Assembly (NCBI RefSeq): GCF_008831285.2
Contig: NC_045141.1
Location: forward strand, 14,928,106-14,992,105
DNA length: 64,000 nt
Direction of reading: 5' to 3'
Source: Nymphaea colorata
Lineage: Eukaryota; Streptophyta; Magnoliopsida; Nymphaeales; Nymphaeaceae
The notes beneath the pieces were generated by a model. That model had not been told where the DNA came from and did not search any database. It was given only the letters and a program-made list of their open reading frames with translations. Shown here piece after piece: positions 11,047 to 20,097 of the stretch. Each line of letters starts with the position of its first letter. Position 1 is the stretch's first letter. Made by a program: the position numbers and the translations under genes.

Positions 11047-12796
11047 TTATTATAATACATACATATAATATATGACAAAAAATTGTCTATAAACCACAAA
11101 ACTATCAATGGGTCAGTTGCACAAATTTAGTTCAACTTTAATAATAGATAGTCTGCATAGTTCTCTTTCAATCATAAATGGACAAATGCACATGCACTCG
11201 AATTACACAACCTGATTCACAGTCAAACAAACACACGCACAGCCATCAAGTTTGCAACTCTTCATAATATGCTTTCATCTACATCAATGACACATGAACC
11301 CAGTACTATGTTAAGCATCTAACAGCGTTCTTCCAAAAGGATACCAGGGAAGGGCGTGAACAAAAATATCATACATCAGGCAATACGTGAAATAAAGGAA
11401 ACAAATCTGCAAACGGGAAGGATAAAACCTTCATATTTCTCAAGCTTAAAAATTGTTATATCATTATCCCTATGCTTTCAGCCATATCCCTGTTATATAG
11501 TTCTGAAGCATTTGCAGGCTTTAAAACAGCACACGGACAAATAGCTTAATAACATTAGTATTTGTCTTATTAAACTTGACTAGGACAAGCTTCCAGGCCA
11601 ATGCAATTTGCCGTTGAGAGAAAGAGAGCTAACAAAAACAGAGCGTCACTCTAGCTACCTTCCTTCCTTAAAACAGTTGGTGGAGGAGACACAGCAGCGG
11701 ACGCCGGTGGAGGAGAGACAGCAGTGGATGGAGACATCGGAGAGAGCAGCGAGACAGAGAGTCGAGACGTCGGAGAGAGCAGTGAGAGAATGCAGGCGGT
11801 GGAGGAGAGAATGCTGCCAGTGGAGATGTCGGAGAGAGCAGCGGAAGGGCACGATTTCGTGCCCTAAATCGATTTTTACTTACATAAAAATAAATACAAA
11901 AAGATCAAAATGTCTATGGTGCGGTTTGACCGCACTGGACTCGCGTTGACGCGAGTCGGGTGCGTGTCGACATTTGACGATTCTGCGTGTGCACCCACAC
12001 CCGCATCTCGTCGAGGCGGGTGTGGGTCCAAAAACGGCGCACCCTAGTGACTTAGCCTAAATTATGTTAAGATGGTTGAGCTACATCAGTTTTGCTCCTA
12101 GCCGATGCCACAATGCATGCATGCTTATGAGCTTTTATTTTCAACAGCATTCATTTTTTTTTTAGTTACTTCGTGTGTGTGCAGTATATAGATCTTAACA
12201 GGAGTTTTAGATGGATTGATCATCTCATGATGTTTTTGTGTTTCATCCCTGAATCACAGATTAGAGGTGTCAAGAAGTTAATCATTTATTCTCTTCCAGA
12301 AAGGAAAGAATTTTATCCTGAGGTACTTCATTGCCCATAATTTTATGAACTTTTCTTGCTAAAACTGATAGGGAGCCCATTCTTCCTTCTTGAGTTCCAA
12401 GCATCTAGGACTCAAGCCAAGCTGGTTTGCAAGGTCCTGGCAATCTCCTCAAAGGAATATTGGGGCTTCTAAGCATGTTTCAAGTGATTTTTAAATTATA
12501 GTGCCTGACTTCTGAGTAAGGACATGATTCACCTTTTTTTGTCAATCTCTAGATAGTAAATAAGCTTGGAGAAGTTGACAATGGAAGCTGCCTAGTGCTA
12601 TTCTCACGCTTTGACAGTTACAAGGTTCTTCTTGCATCTTTTCATTTCACCCTGCTTATTCTGTTCTTTTGTCTCTTCTAGTTTGATTCTTTTGCTGAAT
12701 GAAACCATCAAAACTTTTCAGCTGGAGAGAATTGTAGGAACACCTGCATCCAAGAAGATGGTGTCTTCCATGAAGAACACCTTTGTCTTCTCTTAG
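2449..12796 (+). CDS. UTP25: UTP25 / DEF (digestive organ expansion factor) homologue, C-terminal seven exons
   Basis: UTP25/DEF is a nucleolar protein that binds U3 snoRNP and is needed for SSU-processome maturation of 18S rRNA. Seven exons rebuild in one frame: 2449-2520, 8670-8699, 8847-8941, 10620-10725, 12260-12322, 12553-12624 and 12722-12796. They encode the last 170 residues and the TAG stop. All introns are GT-AG. Recognisable segments are YERFDATSAIDIEDARFDYF, FPKIKDSLE, GGIMIFTSSYFDFVRVRNFL, IMLYTERAHFYFRYK, IRGVKKLIIYSLPERKEFYP and LERIVGTPASKKM, which match the conserved C-terminal UTP25 domain of plant DEF proteins (about 750 aa). The N-terminal three quarters lie outside the window. 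The 6.1-kb first intron holds copia and other repeat debris, and the intron at 10726-12259 holds a DNA transposon, yet no visible exon is broken. Family assignment is secure; splice sites are inferred by eye. Confidence 0.9.
2970..4570 (-). mobile_element. Degenerate Ty1/copia retrotransposon: LTR remnant, primer-binding site, leader and gag
   Basis: Read on the minus strand, the order is LTR tail (about 4570-4404), tRNA-iMet primer-binding site (4403-4392), leader, then gag starting at 3780. Gag shows MADGSRSEGSNEY and LDGSNYEIWS, typical of copia gag, and the zinc knuckle CSYCGKLGHLEDRC near 3092. The frame breaks once near 3625-3655: the first part reads in one frame to about 3640 and the rest continues in another from about 3630. 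After the zinc knuckle a TGA interrupts the reading. No protease, integrase or RT follows leftward. The element is dead and lies inside an intron of UTP25. Confidence 0.75.
4392..4403 (-). other. Copia primer-binding site
   Basis: The minus strand reads TGGTATCAGAGC, the standard initiator-methionine tRNA primer-binding site of plant Ty1/copia elements. It sits directly next to an LTR end (minus strand ...CA at 4404-4405), as expected. Confidence 0.8.
4587..4902 (+). mobile_element. Ty1/copia reverse transcriptase fragment
   Basis: The plus strand reads a continuous copia RT piece: DLEETVYMQQAPGFEQ, then KVCRLKKASCGLKQSPRVWF, then VVYVDDIILICDFD, containing the catalytic YVDD box. It lies on the strand opposite to the neighbouring gag/LTR remnant, so the two are not one intact element; either an inversion or two separate insertions explains this. 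It is cut off at both ends, and TGA stops it at 4901-4903. Confidence 0.85.
5119..5990 (+). mobile_element. Unclassified gag-like repeat block (possible retrotransposon)
   Basis: A 113-codon frame (5119-5460) encodes an acidic, probably coiled-coil protein (MENPTEIMQSEKESQENLQQ, later RFDEFKDELKDEISGM). This looks like the N-terminal end of a Ty3-type or other gag polyprotein, but no zinc knuckle or protease was found. Frames after 5460 are low in complexity, rich in Gly/Ser/Arg, and GC-richer than the surroundings. The assignment rests on general character only. Confidence 0.3.
6035..7655. repeat. Purine-rich segments with inverted GTTTGGATGG motifs
   Basis: Bases 6039-6235 are almost pure GGAAAAGAAAGGAAAAG-type sequence with GTTTGGATGGATGGAAAAG at the left and TTTGTTTGGATGAAAAGG inside. 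Bases 7520-7640 carry the same motifs on the opposite strand (CCATCCAAATG, CCTTCCATCCAAACACCC). The two arms could be ends of a foldback or MITE-like element spanning the interval; no target-site duplication was identified. A similar CTTCCATCCAAAC motif occurs near 52005. Confidence 0.3.
7130..7300. repeat. Long (GA)n run with LTR-like flank
   Basis: A near-perfect GA dinucleotide array covers 7159-7220. It is followed by a segment ending in TACTTAAAGAGAGATTAGGG, which resembles the flank of the GA run in the copia LTR remnant at 4404-4500 and the block at 15562-15740. It may be a solo or truncated copia LTR. The array also creates a spurious Arg-Glu repeat open frame. Confidence 0.5.
10941..12055. 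mobile_element. Non-autonomous DNA transposon (Mutator-like) with 10-bp target-site duplication
   Basis: The element is bounded by a perfect 10-bp direct repeat CCTAAATTAT at 10931-10940 and 12056-12065. Its ends are imperfect inverted repeats: GTCACCGGGGTGCG near the left end and, on the opposite strand, GTCACTAGGGTGCG near the right end. It is 1115 bp long, GC-rich at the ends and AT-rich inside, with an ATT microsatellite at 11021-11047. A perfect 12-bp hairpin (arms 11993-12004 and 12016-12027) lies near the right end. A frame at 11608-11949 is low-complexity Arg/Glu repeat and shows no transposase motif. Target duplications of 9-11 bp suggest the Mutator superfamily. It sits in a UTP25 intron. 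Confidence 0.75.
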
Positions 12797-14018
12797 CAGT
12801 TCAGTTCTTGTTGGCTGTATGAAAAAAAAACTTGTCTCCCAGTAACATATTTGTTCTCATACGGCATGAAAGTGTGTTCTTTTTTGTACTTTAATTTATT
12901 GGTTGCCCAGTTTAGTGTGAACTTATTTTTAATGTGAATAGATAGTCCCTATGATTATTAATGCATTCGTAGCCCGAAGTCTTGATGCAGGCCTGTCATC
13001 ATATGAAACATCTCTTTCTCTCTCGCCCCACCTTGCTAGTGTGTGTATGACGACAGGGATGGAGATAAAACTGTCAAATTTTTTTGCATGGGCAATGCAA
13101 GCCTATTGGTAGGTGGTTTGCATTGTTGAAAAAAGGTGGTATATGTTATCTAACACAATGAGCTGGTTTGTGCATTTTTGTAAGGCAAGGTTTCTTCTGC
13201 AGTGCATTGTTATTACAGGTTGGTGATGTAATGAATTTTTATGTAGCTATGTCGTAGCAACAATGCTTAAGAAAAGAAAAGTTCGGCCGTTTGCCTGTCT
13301 AGTTTCCTTCGTTGGCAGAACCTTAAATATGGAAATTGACAATTCTGTTATACTCTCTCTCTCTCTCTCTCTTTTCGCACACACACTGGTCCTTAATCAA
13401 ATCAGGAGTTAGTTAGCATGTGTCAGTTTGCTTGTTGATGTTATGGACTAAATGAATTGTGGCTCACATGAGCCCTTGATGGGCTTTTGGCCTCTGAATT
13501 CTACCAGCCCTTTAGGTGGCTTCATGGACGGGTTCTCTGTTTATTCTTTTGCTTTGATGACCTGCTTCTGCTTGGAATTGGCTTATTGCTTCACACCACC
13601 CTGAACGTCAATGGCTATGCTAAATTGCTAATGGAATATTATCGTCTCGTTTGCTTCCCATTTTCCTTCCGTTTTTTTCTTTTTTTTAAATCATGGTCTG
13701 ATTACCAAGGAAAGAAAAAGAAGTCTAAAATGAGAGATTCCAAAGAATTGACATGTTTCACTAAATTTGGAAGAAAAAAAATCCTGTAAATATTGAAAAT
13801 TGATTTCTATGTAGAATCAATTATTAAAATGTACGGGCAAAGTTTGGGTCCACATATTTTGACCTTGAAGTGGAAAATATTATTTAATAAATGGCTCTTG
13901 GGAGTCGGGTTAATCAACTGGAGCATGGCTCATGCTCCAGCTTCACATTACTCAAGCTTGGCCTGATCATGTATGTACCTAGCAATGGGAGCGAGTTCTG
14001 TATGTCATCCCGTTGACT

Positions 14019-14186
14019 AAATAACAAAAGATTTATGAGATAATGGACGGAAAGATGTAAGGGATAACACTAAATATAAGTATGAGATATTGTTTATGAC
14101 ATAACAAAAAAATTTATGAGATAATAAGATAACAAACAAATATATGAGATAACGCTAAACATAGGTATGAAATAATGTTTATGAAA
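14019..14186. repeat. Tandem duplication, about 83-bp unit, two diverged copies
   Basis: Copy 1 (14019-14100) and copy 2 (14102-14186) share TTTATGAGATAAT, then GATAACACTAAATATAAGTA versus GATAACGCTAAACATAGGTA, then ATTGTTTATGA versus AATGTTTATGA. Small indels separate them. Confidence 0.7.
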
Positions 14187-14348
14187 ATCACCAGTGGCAA
14201 CACTAAAAACTCAAGGCCTTACTAAGTGCACAAGCTATTAAGTCATTTAAATAGGTTTTCGTCCTTTACGATCTGGAAAAGTGTGATAGGCCTGATCTCG
14301 TAGTATAACTCTGATTCGTTCTTTTTTTTTTCTTTCTTTTGGAAGTGT

Positions 14349-15035
14349 TTGAGAAACTTTCTCAAGTTGGATCTTTCTTAATTTGACAGGCAAACGCTTA
14401 GAACACGAACCGATTGAATTCTTTAGTGATACATTTCGAAAGAACTTATTGTGCACCAATTTGGATCCAGATTAAGCGTGTTCTCTGTATGAAATTTAAT
14501 TTAATCCAATTTCTATATATGCATATTTCTCAAATCTTATTCAGTTATCGCGTGTTCGGCATATTTCAAAAGCGTTCGAGTATTTTATTCTTGTTTTTTT
14601 TTTCTTCATTTTTGGTTAGGCAGCTGGAGTCAGACCCTGCATCCAAATATTCCCTGATAATTGAAACTTTTTTCGCTCAAGTGTGTTTTGGCACAAGTCT
14701 TTAGAAACTTGTTTTCATCCTTTTGAGTTTTTAATAGTTCTTGTGTTTTTATCAAACTAGGATTCTTTGAGCTGACCTGATTTATGGTTCAAGTACGTAC
14801 AAATATATTTTTGTGTACTAAAACCGTTATATTTCTTTCTTAAACAATCTGGAGCAAAGTACGTAATTTATTGTTTGTTCTCTGCTGAGAAGACTGGTAA
14901 ACACATCTACAGGAATTAACGGTAAACCAATGTTGGACTCTGATTTTGCCTTCTTGGGGAAATGTTTGCTTGAGAAACTTTCTCAAGTTATGCCTTTTTT
15001 ACTTTGACAGAGGAACGTATATTCTTTAGTGATAT
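14349..15035. repeat. Two copies of a palindrome-containing segment, 621 bp apart
   Basis: The 17-bp palindrome TTGAGAAACTTTCTCAA occurs at 14349-14365 and again at 14970-14986. Similarity continues for about 70-80 bp to the right of each (ACTTTGACAG or ATTTGACAG, then ATTCTTTAGTGATA). This is a diverged direct duplication of unknown origin. Confidence 0.65.
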
Positions 15036-15561
15036 AGACCAACTTAGTAGTCCCGCCGGCTAATTTCTGTTTGAATCTATGTTGGACTTGACTTTCATGT
15101 TGAAGAAACTAAAAAGTTCAATGCTTGGCCTACTAAAACAATACTTGATATGAAGCGGACATTAGGACTACTGGATTAAGAATTTTTTTCTTTTCCATTT
15201 TGCGGAACTAAAGTGAAGTTTTGTTGTATACCAGGGAGCATACCATATTAGTACAATTCGTGGCTACTTCAAAATTGAGTTTTAAGATTCTTATCTGATT
15301 GTATTGCACCATCTTTTTTGAAAATTTTATTGGATATAATCTTCATGTATTAACACATAAATGGTCTCTAGGGGTTTTACTTGGAAAAGATTGTACTTAT
15401 CACCATAATGTTATATGAAAGTCTGTTTTAGAAAGAACAGTGGATGAGCTGTAATGACATGTTTTAATGGTGACAGTTGTTTGTGTGATTTGAAACCATA
15501 CTGTTCTTACAAAAAGGATAGTATGTTTATAGTGTACATGTGATTATGACATATAATAAGA

Positions 15562-15563
15562 AA

Positions 15564-15595
<32 letters not shown>

Positions 15596-15745
15596 GAAGA
15601 AGAGAGAGGAATAGGAGAAGAGAAAGTGAGAGAAGAGAGAACGCCTGTGAGATTATGAGAGAAAGCAAGAAAAAAAGAAATAATAACCAATCTTTATTAT
15701 TCTCCTAATCTCGCTTTAGATAGAGACTAGGGTTAAGAAAAGGTG
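15562..15745. repeat. GA-rich LTR-like segment
   Basis: A GA array at 15567-15590 and further GA-rich sequence to 15665 are followed by TTCTCCTAATCTCGCTTTAG and GAGACTAGGGTTAAG. The same order of GA run and CTAATCTC...AAGAGATTAG-type flank occurs beside the copia primer-binding site at 4404-4500. Its place left of the minus-strand RT remnant at 16058-17040 fits a 3' LTR remnant. Confidence 0.45.
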
Positions 15746-16057
15746 TTAGCAAGGCATATAAACTTCATCTAAATTATGTGTGACCACTCACAACAAAATG
15801 ACATGTCTTACAAAAATAAGATCAAATTCAGCTACTTCAATGTAGGTTGCTTTATCACAAATCATCATCATTAGACTTGAAAACTTTATGTGGATCCTTC
15901 AGAATTCATTTCGGCAGCCGTTTGAGTCATTGCTCTATATCTAGATTCAATAATTGTTCGGGCTACAGTAGGTTGCTTTTCACTTTCCTATGTAGGCTTC
16001 CTCCCATATACAAAAATTGGGTGGTGGACTTTTACTCATTAATGGTGTGTGTCCATA

Positions 16058-17040
16058 CTAATGCATGCAACTATAACAAGATAGGAGCCTTATTTTGCTC
16101 ATAGTCAAACAAATAATATCTATTTTTCTCGCAATTACATATAGAAGTTTACCCACAAATAATCTACAAATTTTGCTGCCAAGTAGTTCTGCTTGCTCAT
16201 CATATATATGAAGTTTATGGTCCCTAAGAATGTTAATTGGTTTAGCTCCTAACGATCTTGTCTCTTTTAACAAATCAAACACATACTTTTTTTTTTTTGT
16301 AAGATAAAACTAACCCTTCACTACTTTTGGCCATCACAATATATACTTGAGAGAACCAATATGTTTAACAACAAAGTACTTCCGAATATGGACTTCGATA
16401 CATGATACATCATCCGCACAACTTGTGAGAATAATGTCATCCACATATAGAACCATAATCACAAAATTGGTTAAGGTGATTATAAAATTCAGAGTGGTTT
16501 AATGCTGATCTTTTGAAACTAAAAGCATATATGACTTCACAAAAAGTTTGAAACCATGCACGCAGCTTTTGCTTGAGGACATAGAGTGCCTTCTTTAATT
16601 TGCACACTTTGGTGCACTCCTCCTCAAACCCCAATAGTTGATGCATATAAACTTAGGGTAAATGCTATATGAGAAGGATATCTTCACATCTAACTATTGA
16701 AGACTCCATCCACAATAAATAGTTGTAGATATAACAAGTAGAATATTTCTAATTCGAGCTAATAAAAGAAATATCTTAAAGAAGTTAACACTATGTATGT
16801 GTTTATTCCTCAACCACCAACCTTGATTTGTATAATTTAATGGGCCATATAAATTGTACTTAATAGTGTAGATCCACTTGCATTTAACGATATCAGCATC
16901 ACTAGGGTATTCATATTCGCTTGCACAGTTTGCTTCCACTTGTAATCTAATAAAGCTTATTGATGATTGGGTGCATTTAAAGTGGCCAACAAGATGAAAT
17001 CCTTCATGCAAACCCGCAGTCTTACTTTTGAAACAAACTT
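16058..17040 (-). mobile_element. Decayed Ty1/copia reverse transcriptase region
   Basis: On the minus strand, in the correct order for a copia RT, one reads: IVKCKWIYTIKYN (about 16900), LLGFEEECTKVCKLKKALYV and LRAWFQTFCEV (16640-16550), LYVDDIILTSCADDVS with the YVDD box (about 16445), and LLKETRSLGAKPINILRDHK then LVGKLLYVIARKIDIICL (16280-16090). Frameshifts and stops separate the pieces. Integrase, gag and a clear 5' LTR were not found. Confidence 0.85.
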
Positions 17041-17750
17041 GTAAATAGGAGGAAATATGTTCTCTTTTACCTTATAGCCATAGGTTTGCCAACATTAACA
17101 ATAGAAATATCAACTGTGCTTGGCGCAAAATCATTATTTTCTTCATGAAGAAAACTCTAGTTCCGCCCAAAATCTTTTGCACAATAGGAATCCACATCCC
17201 AAGAGTTTAATCCAGCTTGTCAAACTCGGATTTCATGAGCATGAAAAGTAGAAAACGACATATAATGCAAGAAACAGGGTTTTCGGGGCAACTTCCTCAG
17301 TAGTGAGCGAGCTAGGAAGTAGGGTTAATTTTTTCCATAAAAGGCAGAGAAGCATGACTTCTTTCATCCCCTTGGGGATGTTGCAACCTCTGGAGATGCT
17401 TCTTTGTTAGGAGCTCTTCAACCATGGAGCCCCTTCTTCGATTCTTCCTTCCATACACCCCGAACGTATTGATCGCATGTGGATGCAGCCCTCAAAGGGA
17501 GATGCTTAGCTGTGGCTAGATGCTAGGAGCAGTAGCTGCTTGTGGAGATCACAACCCTAATTAGGTAAGTCATTATTTGTCATCATTTTAGAATTAGAGA
17601 TTCATGCATGCATTGATTTATCTATATTTCAGCAGCAGTTGGGGCTTGTTTCTTGCGGTTCCATTGATTTATCCATGTTTCTCACGACCTTAAGTAACAG
17701 CATGTTAACAATTGATCTTTAATCGTGGTTAGCAAAGCTTCTTAGTTTAC

Positions 17751-17806
<56 letters not shown>

Positions 17807-20097
17807 AAGAAAACTGGAACATAGATGTCGGCCAAATCCTCCACAAATGCAAGTCTTTACTTTATTTATTTATTTATTTTTGTTAAGAAGAGAGCTTTAG
17901 GCATGACTTACAATAAGGACTTAGGATTCTTTTGCAGCTATTAAATTGCTTAGCGTACATGTTTGTTCTTTTGTTTAGAGTCGTATGTTATGGGTCCACT
18001 TTGGGTCATGCATAGATCTGCATCACAATTTTGTGCTGATTTTTTTTCTTTTTTTCTTCATATCTCTTTAGTATTTGAATACATAAGGCATGGTATATTC
18101 AATTTTTTCTAGTCATGATTGATGTATACCATCATTTTTAGGGAGCTTTCTGGTTTCCACATTGTTAGAAGTGTAGAAGTCATGTTTAAGGTCTGGAAAG
18201 ACATCCATAGGTTGCTGGTTTGAATCAAAATTATGTTTAGTGACAGAGTCTTGTTATAGGTTATGCAAACAGATTTTGTGGATGTTTTGTGTCCCCGTTT
18301 TTGCCATGTTCATTTAATGAATTTCTTATAGCTAGGATGTGTCTAAGGCAAGAGGCATTCAGGTAAGGTGTCGTGGTTCACCAAACCCAAAAGAAAATTG
18401 CAGGGCCTTGTGGACTACAGCAGCTGGCAATTACTCCCTAGTTGCACCAGCAATAATAAGCACAGCTGTGTGCAGTGGCCATTATTTTGTTGTTCTTGCT
18501 GGTTTTCTGCTTCATATTGAACATGTGCCCAGCAGGTGAATTATTGATTTTGGGTTGTGTTTTACTCAAGGATCAATAGATATTGAACAGATTTAATACC
18601 CTTTGATCAGAATTGTCAGTAGGATTCATGATCACATGATACATTCTGTAACGTCTTTTGCTAGAAAAGGTGATTTCAGTTTCGATGAATGTCTTGCTGT
18701 TTTATATTGATTTCTATTTTGTTGGAGTACTTGGAAATGTGTTGGGATTGACGTCTTCTTCAATTGGTAAAGGGAAAAGTAATAAACCACTAATTCTTGA
18801 GGGTCAGTTTGTTTCTTTTTCTGTAAAGTTTATATATTTTCTTTTATTTTAGAGTGTCTAAGGTCTAGAAACTCTAATCAGATTCTTCCTTATTTCCTTT
18901 TTTCAAGCGAATCATACTTTAATAGGTGTTTCAGAGTCAAGAGTATTTTCTATATAGTTTGAGGCCTTTCCATAATTTTAGCTTGCCCCACCATAGTTGT
19001 GCTATGGACCACTTTGCCGTGAAGTTGTGCTACACCCCTTGGGGCAACTTGGCTCATGCAGTTGGCCAATCACCGCCAATCACCACCCTCCTCTTTTCCC
19101 AAGCTTTGAAAAAAAGTGAATTTGCCCACATAAATTTCACCAAATCACTTGGCCCCTATGGGAAATTTTGAAACTATATAATGGCCCCTATTAGGAAAAG
19201 TTCCTAGTGCTGCCACTGAGTATAGGCCTTGTGTTTGGTAGTGTGTGGAAGACAAATTAGCTGATTCAAAGATATTAATCTTTCCAATGGTTTACTGAGT
19301 TTTGCAAATTTCTGGTGCTCTTATGAGTTGAAAGTGTCAGTCCCTGTTGTTACTTGGGTTCAGACATGAGTCTCCATATCAGCACATGCGCACAAAAGCA
19401 ACCATGCACAGTATGTGCAAGCTATAGGGTTGGACCATCACATGGATCAGCTACATCAAGTCACCAGGTGATGGGAAACATTGCTATTAGTGGCTTGATA
19501 GAGGCTACGTTTTCCTGACTCTATGTGAAGCTTCAAAGACGGGAATAAAACAGAGAACTCATCAAACCTGAACATGAAATGAGAGTCCCAAAATAGCAGC
19601 ATTAAAAATGAACTAGTAACGTTATTTAGCATGTCGGCTTTCAAGCCGTGGATTGATTTACATATAACAGAACTCAGAGTTACAGATAGATTAACGCAGC
19701 CTGGCAGAAACCAATGTGAATCAGTATCTTGTATCCAATCCAACAGAATGCAAGAAGAATGAAAATTATCTAAAGATGGAGGGACCGATCTGCAGAGAAA
19801 CAGTCCTGCAAATTCAACCTCAATGGCTAATCATCCTCAAAAACATGGTTTGCTAGCTCCTTTTGCAGTCCCAAGGTGAGCATGATCCCAGGGCTTCTCT
19901 GTACCCAAACTAGAAGCAAAGATTGTTCAGACTCACGATAAAGTGCCTAATGTTACTGGAAAGCCATATGCACTTTTGCCCTTTCATCCTCACACTCTCC
20001 TGTGACTGTTATATAAACATCAACAGCCACCAAAAAATGAAACAGTAGCAGCGATGCCACTTGCACGTCATTGTCCACTCTTTTGCTGACAATGAAG
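17041..20097. other. Intergenic DNA with possible unrecognised spliced transcript
   Basis: No known protein family was found. Splice-like signals occur on the plus strand: a donor AG|GTAAGT near 17563, an acceptor TTATAG and donor CAG|GTAAGG bounding about 30 bp near 18335-18363, and an exon-like stretch ending CAG|GTGAAT near 18536. No conserved protein can be read across them. The right end (about 19750-20097) probably holds 3' UTR of the minus-strand transporter. Confidence 0.4.
17745..17807. repeat. TTTA / TTA microsatellite
   Basis: A run of TTTA units passes into TTA units; a shorter TTTA run recurs at about 17858-17880. Confidence 0.9.

Larger units (their letters stand above)
12797..15540. 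other. UTP25 3' flank and intergenic DNA
   Basis: The first few hundred bases are probably 3' UTR of UTP25. Short frames in this stretch show no known family. A CT run lies at 13353-13371. Two small duplications, described separately, are at 14019-14186 and 14349-15035. I see no gene. Confidence 0.6.

Noticed and set aside
11608-11949. 113-codon Arg/Glu-rich frame in the DNA transposon
   Set aside because: Built from imperfect GAGACATCGGAGAGAGCAG-type repeats; no transposase motif.
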